DNA of 8,980 nt from an uncultured Rhodospirillales bacterium (GTDB lineage Bacteria; Pseudomonadota; Alphaproteobacteria; ATCC43930; CGMCC-115725): assembly GCA_903897565.1 (NCBI GenBank), contig CAIUCF010000285.1:1-8980 (forward strand), in the 5' to 3' direction. Within the stretch, counting starts at the first letter, position 1, and each line of letters opens with the position of its first letter. Shown in pieces: positions 4,647 through 8,980 of this stretch. The notes under the pieces were generated by a model. That model made no database searches. It had not been told where the DNA came from and saw nothing but the letters and a program-made list of their open reading frames with translations. Both the position numbers and the translations under genes were made by a program.

Positions 4647-7397
4647 ATGACCGCGCTGGAACCACCCCCGACGCTCCCATCGTTCTCGGCGTGGATTGAT
4701 GGCTGCCCTATCGCGATCGATCATGCGGGGCCGCTCGGTCGCGAGTTCGAACCGTTTCAGGCCGCGGATCTGGCGCAGCCGATCGCTCTGCTGTTCGCAC
4801 GGACTGCCGCGCGGCGCGGCGAGAATGCGGCGATCGTCGACGAAGCGGGGACCCATTCCTACGCGGAGATCGCCGCACGGGTTGACCGTCTCGCCGCACG
4901 CCTCACCGTCAGCACCAGTAGCAGCGATGTCATCGGCATTCTATTGCCCAGCTCCGCCGACTTCATGGTTGCTCTGCTCGCTTGCTTCGCTGCCGGGCGG
5001 AAGGCTGTCCCGATCGACCTGCATTATCCGCGCCTATGGATCGCTCAGGTCTTGGGTGATGCCCGGGTCACGGCAATCATTACACGCGCCTCCGCCGAGG
5101 AAGCCATCGACCTCGTCCCCAAGGAGGTCGCGTGGATCGATCCCGATGCGACGCAGAGCGCCGAGGAAAAGGCTGCCCAGCTTCGCGTCGCGGCAAGCCA
5201 CAATGACTCCCCCGCCCTGATTCTCTACACCTCGGGAAGCACCGGCCGCCCCAAGGGGATCGTCAATAGCCAGCGGGCCCTGCTGCGCCGTGTCGAGCAG
5301 TATATCAACGCCGCGCATATCAATACCCGTGACCGCTTCCTGCCGTTGAGCTCCGAATGCACCATCGCCGGGCTCCGCGAGCGCCTTACCGCCCTCCTTT
5401 CCGGCGCGACACTCTATCTCGCCGACGTGCGCGACGGCGGGGCGGCACGAATCCTGACGAGCCTGCGCGACGCAGAAATCACCATCATTTACGCCGTACC
5501 GGCATTATTGCGAACGCTGATCCATCTCGATGCCGACCATTCGGCCCGATCCCTGCGAGTCGTGCGGGTTGGCGGCGATGCCGTGCTCTGGGCGGATGTC
5601 GCGATGCTCCGCCGCTGGCTGCCGCCGAGCTGTCTGATCGAACTCGGGTACAGTTCGACCGAGGCGCCGATCATGCAATGGTTCGTGCCGCCGGGCTTCC
5701 CCGAGGAGGGGCCGCGCATCCCGATCGGGTACCCGCTCCAGGGCAACGAACTGGCAATCGTCGATGAGTTCGGCAAGCCGGTAGCGGATGGCGAGGTTGG
5801 CGAACTCGTATTGCGAAGCCCCTACATCGCGCTCGGGCGTTGGGTCGACGGGATTTGCGTCGGCGATGACTATCCCACCGATCCCGACGACCCTAGCAAA
5901 CGGATTCAGTTCACCGGCGACCTCGCCCGCCGTCGCCCGGACCAGTTCCTCGACCTGATCGGTCGCAAGGATCGCCAGATCAAGATCAACGGCCAGCGGA
6001 TCGAGCCGGCAGAGATTGAAACCGTCTTGCGCGCCTGGCCGGGTATTCGCGAGGCCGTGGTCGTCGCGCGCGCCGGTGAAGCGGGATCGGGCGAGCCGCC
6101 GATCGTGCTGATCGCCTATTTCGAAGCCGGGACCGCGTTCGACGAGACGATGATGGCCGGGCTGCGCGCCCAGATCGAGAGCAAGCTCCCGGTCGCCCTC
6201 CGGCCCTATCGGCTTTATCCGGTCGAGTCCTTGCCACGCCTGCCGAGCGCGAAGCTCGACATGCAGAAGCTCCGCGAGATCGATCAGGCAAATGCCGCGA
6301 ACGAGCGGCTGGAGCCGAGAGCGAACGGCACCGGTCAAGCGCCGGAGACACCGAGCGAACAGAAGATCGGCGCGATTTGGGAGCAAGTCCTGGGCTGCAT
6401 CGCGCCGGCTCGCGACGCCGATTTCTTCGAGCTCGGGGGCACTTCGCTGGCGGCGATCAGCATGATCTATGGGATCGAGAAGGCATTCGGTGTAACGCTA
6501 CCCGTCACCGCGTTCTACGAGGCCCGAAGCATCGCTGCGGTGGCGGCGCTGATCGATGGCGGCATCGAAACGGTCTTTTCGCCCCTCGTACTCGTCAAAT
6601 CTGGCGGCGACGCGCCGCCGTTGCTGCTGATTCACGGCGTCGGCGGCAATGTGATGGAGCTGTTCTGGTTGGGCCGGCATATCGAGCATCAAGGCCCGAT
6701 CTATGCGATTCAGGCGCGCGGCCTCGATGGCAAGGAAGCGCCGTTCAAAGAAATCCGGGCCACATCAGAGTATTATCTCGCGGCGATCAGATCGGCGCAG
6801 ATTCGGGGCCCCTATCGGCTCGCAGGCTATTCCTACGGTGGCCTCGTCGCATTCGACCTCGCCTGCCTGATGCAGGAGCAGCGGGAGCGCGTCGATTTTC
6901 TCGCCTTGATCGACTCCGCGACGAACCCCCGGCAATGGCCGATTCGGGTCTGGTTGGTTCACTTGATAAAGCGCTTGAAGGTCCATCTGACCGGCCTGCG
7001 CTCCGGCTCGCTATCCGCGCGGGCCGCCACGCTGTTCGGCGGAATCCGGGCCGCGTTTCGACGGGTACTTCTGCGCTTCGGTTCCAGCGACGCCACGAAT
7101 AGCCCGCTCGCTATGGACTCCCTCCCACCCGTGCTGCGCGACGTGCGCAACGCCTGCATCGAGGCCGCAATGGCTTATTACCCCGGCTATTATCCGGGCC
7201 GCCTCACGCTGATGATCGCAGAGACAATCGGCGAACATGGATGCGATCCACGCGATATCTGGCGCGGCCACGCCGGCGAAATCGTCGTCAATACCGTGCC
7301 CGGCGATCATATGACCATGATCGAATCCGAGAACGGCAGGCTCCTCGCGGCTCAGTTTACCCGAGCGCTCGAAGCCTTGCCCGCATCAAGAGCCTGA
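4647..7397 (+). CDS. NRPS-like A-T-TE protein (adenylation, carrier, thioesterase; no condensation domain)
   Basis: The 916-residue protein would activate a carboxylic acid with ATP, load it on its own phosphopantetheine arm and release or join it through a thioesterase. Adenylation domain, about 40-545: A3 YTSGSTGRPKG (194-204), A5 GYSSTEAP (334-341), A7 FTGDL (422-426), A8 GRKDRQIKINGQRIEPAEIE (439-458) and A10-like LPSAKLD with Lys536. Carrier domain, about 565-640: DADFFELGGTSL with Ser600 as phosphopantetheine site. Thioesterase, about 655-912: LLLIHGVGG, GYSYGG with Ser729, Asp756 and GDHM with His888 as likely triad. A basic, amphipathic stretch (about 765-812) lies in the lid region. 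In the A4 region the position of GrsA Asp235, which holds the alpha-amino group, aligns with Ile240, so the substrate is probably not an ordinary alpha-amino acid. A-T-TE proteins of this layout include the atromentin and ralfuranone synthetases, which join aryl pyruvates. The ribosome site is weak (GAGA at 4636-4639). No MbtH or PPTase gene is in the window. Confidence 0.9.
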   Translation: MTALEPPPTLPSFSAWIDGCPIAIDHAGPLGREFEPFQAADLAQPIALLFARTAARRGENAAIVDEAGTHSYAEIAARVDRLAARLTVSTSSSDVIGILLPSSADFMVALLACFAAGRKAVPIDLHYPRLWIAQVLGDARVTAIITRASAEEAIDLVPKEVAWIDPDATQSAEEKAAQLRVAASHNDSPALILYTSGSTGRPKGIVNSQRALLRRVEQYINAAHINTRDRFLPLSSECTIAGLRERLTALLSGATLYLADVRDGGAARILTSLRDAEITIIYAVPALLRTLIHLDADHSARSLRVVRVGGDAVLWADVAMLRRWLPPSCLIELGYSSTEAPIMQWFVPPGFPEEGPRIPIGYPLQGNELAIVDEFGKPVADGEVGELVLRSPYIALGRWVDGICVGDDYPTDPDDPSKRIQFTGDLARRRPDQFLDLIGRKDRQIKINGQRIEPAEIETVLRAWPGIREAVVVARAGEAGSGEPPIVLIAYFEAGTAFDETMMAGLRAQIESKLPVALRPYRLYPVESLPRLPSAKLDMQKLREIDQANAANERLEPRANGTGQAPETPSEQKIGAIWEQVLGCIAPARDADFFELGGTSLAAISMIYGIEKAFGVTLPVTAFYEARSIAAVAALIDGGIETVFSPLVLVKSGGDAPPLLLIHGVGGNVMELFWLGRHIEHQGPIYAIQARGLDGKEAPFKEIRATSEYYLAAIRSAQIRGPYRLAGYSYGGLVAFDLACLMQEQRERVDFLALIDSATNPRQWPIRVWLVHLIKRLKVHLTGLRSGSLSARAATLFGGIRAAFRRVLLRFGSSDATNSPLAMDSLPPVLRDVRNACIEAAMAYYPGYYPGRLTLMIAETIGEHGCDPRDIWRGHAGEIVVNTVPGDHMTMIESENGRLLAAQFTRALEALPASRA

Positions 7398-8980
7398 CGC
7401 CTCGCGAGCCCGGTCGATGCATTCGATATATTTCAACGCGATATCGTCGAGCTGGAAACGGCTGGTGCTCGCGATCAAATCGTCATGGCTCCAGCGCCGC
7501 CAGGGCTCCGACGCCATCGCGGCGGCAAGCGCCTCGACATCGCCGACGGGCACCAGGATACCATACTTGCCGTTCTGGAGAATTTCGGCGGGGCCGTAGG
7601 GACAATCGGTCGAGATGACCGGGGTGCCGCAACCCATCGCCTCGACGAGGACATTGCCGAGCCCTTCATGGCGGGACGACAGCACGAAGGCGTCCGCTCG
7701 GCGGAAATACGGCAGCGGGTTTGCCTGGAAGCCGAGGAAATCGATCGCATCGGCAATCCCGAGCTCTGCTGCGAGCTGGCCGAGTTCCTCCCGCAGCGGT
7801 CCGGTGCCGAGCACCATCAGTCGCGCCGGCTTTTGTTTCAGCAGCAGGGCGAAGGCGCGCAACAGCGTGGCGTGGTCCTTTTGCGCCACCATCCGCCCGG
7901 CGGTCACGAACACCGGGATCTTGCCATCGGCGAACCACGGATGCTCGACCGGCTCATTGGCGCGGCGCAGGAGATCATCGTCGATGATCGGGTTGTAGAT
8001 GACGTTGACGATATCGCGCCGCATGCCGCAGGTGTGGATCAAATCCTCAGCGACACCGCTCGATACGCCGATCACCTGATGCACGAACAGCCGGCTGACC
8101 CGATAGAGGAACGGAATGATGCGATATTTGACGCCAAGTTCGCGCGCCTCGTCGGACAGCGAATTATGCTGGCAGATGATCGAGGCTGTCTTCGTGCCTG
8201 AGAGGCCGCATGCGAAGGCGGCGACGACGTTGTTGTGATCGAGGCTCGAGAGCAGGGCATCAGGTCGCTCCCGGCGCAGATATGCCCATAACGGGATCAA
8301 ATCCCACAGCGTCCGCGAGGTTCCGAAGGCGACCGTCTTGACCCCCTTGGGCAAGAGCGGCAATAGATCGCCCTGCAGCGAATGCAGCAGCAAGGTGACC
8401 TCGACGCCGCGCGCCTGCAGTGCCGGAATCAGTCGCAGTCGCATCCGCTCGACGCCGCCGCCCGAAAGATCGTTCATATAGATCGCAAGCCGCAACGGTC
8501 GCGCGCTCGTGTGCCTGACCGCAGCCTTCTGAGCCATGGGCCTGATCAGCCTGTCATAGGCCGAAACCGACGCGGTCACGGAGAATTCCTGCGCCCGTCG
8601 CTTGAGAAACTCCGGGTCGGGCGGGGCATCGATGGCCTTTCCGAGCGCGCTGGCAAATCCCTCTTCATCGCCGATCCTCACGAGCGCGCCATAACGGCCG
8701 TGCTCGAGAATCTCGGCCGGCCCCACCGGGCAATCGGTCGAGACTACGGGCGTACCGCAGGCCAGGGCTTCGGCAATGACGTTACCGAAGCCTTCGAATC
8801 GCGAGGTGACCGCAAGCACCGTCGCATGGCAAAAATATTTCATCGGCTCTGATTGCCAGCCGAGCAGGACGACATCCTTGGCAATGCCGAGTTCCTCGGC
8901 CAGTTTGGTCAGCGGCTCGCGTTCCGGTCCCTCGCCGAGGATGGCGAGGCGAACGTTACGCTCGCGGCGCAGGCGGGCGA
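7386..8980 (-). CDS. Tandem-domain GT4-type glycosyltransferase, N-terminus beyond window
   Basis: The minus-strand frame is open from 8980 to a TGA at 7386-7388, giving 530 visible residues; the start lies outside the window. The ATG at 8843 is internal: the 45 codons before it continue the fold with LAILGEGPER and then ELGIAKDVVLLGWQ. The visible part holds the C-terminal nucleotide-sugar half of a first GT4-like unit (SRFEGFGNVIAEALACGTPV, with E-x7-E), then a complete second unit starting near LRLAIYMNDLSGGGVERM and ending with SRHEGLGNVLVEAMGCGTPV, again with E-x7-E, and GPAEIL in both. The repeated segments are 376 codons apart. Such enzymes use GT-B folds to transfer sugar from an activated donor, usually at the inner membrane for lipopolysaccharide, capsule, exopolysaccharide or glycolipid; donor and acceptor cannot be told. 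Its last 12 bp overlap the convergent NRPS-like gene. Confidence 0.9.
   Translation of the reverse strand, partial: ARLRRERNVRLAILGEGPEREPLTKLAEELGIAKDVVLLGWQSEPMKYFCHATVLAVTSRFEGFGNVIAEALACGTPVVSTDCPVGPAEILEHGRYGALVRIGDEEGFASALGKAIDAPPDPEFLKRRAQEFSVTASVSAYDRLIRPMAQKAAVRHTSARPLRLAIYMNDLSGGGVERMRLRLIPALQARGVEVTLLLHSLQGDLLPLLPKGVKTVAFGTSRTLWDLIPLWAYLRRERPDALLSSLDHNNVVAAFACGLSGTKTASIICQHNSLSDEARELGVKYRIIPFLYRVSRLFVHQVIGVSSGVAEDLIHTCGMRRDIVNVIYNPIIDDDLLRRANEPVEHPWFADGKIPVFVTAGRMVAQKDHATLLRAFALLLKQKPARLMVLGTGPLREELGQLAAELGIADAIDFLGFQANPLPYFRRADAFVLSSRHEGLGNVLVEAMGCGTPVISTDCPYGPAEILQNGKYGILVPVGDVEALAAAMASEPWRRWSHDDLIASTSRFQLDDIALKYIECIDRAREASGS
7560..7680. repeat. Diverged internal duplication, copy 1 (sugar-donor half of GT unit 2)
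   Basis: This segment resembles 8688-8808 in DNA and protein, including the shared CAATCGGTCGAGA (7603-7615 and 8731-8743), an offset of 1128 bp or 376 codons. Both encode the FGN/LGN...STDCP...GPAEIL block. It reflects duplication of a whole glycosyltransferase unit within one gene, now well diverged, rather than a mobile repeat. Confidence 0.65.
8688..8808. repeat. Diverged internal duplication, copy 2 (sugar-donor half of GT unit 1)
   Basis: This is the partner of 7560-7680, with the shared 13-mer at 8731-8743. It encodes the equivalent block of the first, edge-truncated unit. Confidence 0.65.

Noticed and set aside
4562..4699. Small plus-strand open frame (45 codons) overlapping the NRPS-like start
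   Set aside because: No ribosome site or recognisable sequence; it extends out of frame into the NRPS-like gene and is probably chance.
5505..6386. Minus-strand open frame of 293 codons inside the NRPS-like gene
   Set aside because: Antisense of the adenylation domain with no motif of its own.
7485..8201. Plus-strand open frame of 238 codons opposite the glycosyltransferase
   Set aside because: Shadow of the minus-strand glycosyltransferase, whose motifs are unambiguous.
8382..8852. Plus-strand open frame of 156 codons near the right edge
   Set aside because: It opposes the strongly conserved glycosyltransferase coding frame and shows only antisense-type composition.

Overview
The window looks like chromosomal DNA of a GC-rich Proteobacterium, most likely an alphaproteobacterium. 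This rests on GC-dominated third codon positions, a type III (GlnT-type) glutamine synthetase homologue of the kind first described in rhizobia, a NitT/TauT-type transporter and a sigma-54 promoter. No rRNA, tRNA, CRISPR array, insertion sequence or phage gene was seen.

Region 1 (1-204) is a regulatory region. It contains a full match to the sigma-54 -24/-12 consensus (146-162), an AT-only-like 28-bp near-palindrome touching it (119-146), and a 17-bp dyad resembling an NtrC half-site pair (79-95). The first ~110 bases may be the tail of a gene cut by the window edge, but this cannot be decided.

Region 2 (205-4376) is a same-strand unit of four genes: ABC permease, ABC ATPase, secreted substrate-binding protein, and a GlnT-type enzyme. 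The first two are 3 bp apart. A GC-rich hairpin separates the binding protein from the enzyme gene. The logic is import of a nitrogen compound and its gamma-glutamylation (or direct amine assimilation) under nitrogen control. By eye alignment, two residues that build the ammonium site of classical GSI (Asp50 and Glu327, Salmonella/E. coli numbering) are Thr and Trp here, so the true substrate may be an organic amine such as methylamine rather than ammonium.

Region 3 (4377-4646) is a 270-bp intergenic region with a tandem 9-bp repeat and a strong hairpin.

Region 4 (4647-8980) holds two convergent genes overlapping by 12 bp: a 916-residue NRPS-like protein with adenylation, carrier and thioesterase domains but no condensation domain, and, on the minus strand, a glycosyltransferase with two tandem GT4-like units whose N-terminus lies beyond the right edge. 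The adenylation domain lacks the Asp that holds the alpha-amino group of amino acid substrates, so it probably activates a keto, hydroxy, aryl or other carboxylic acid. The pair suggests a specialised metabolite or a surface glycan/glycolipid locus, but nothing in the window shows the product.
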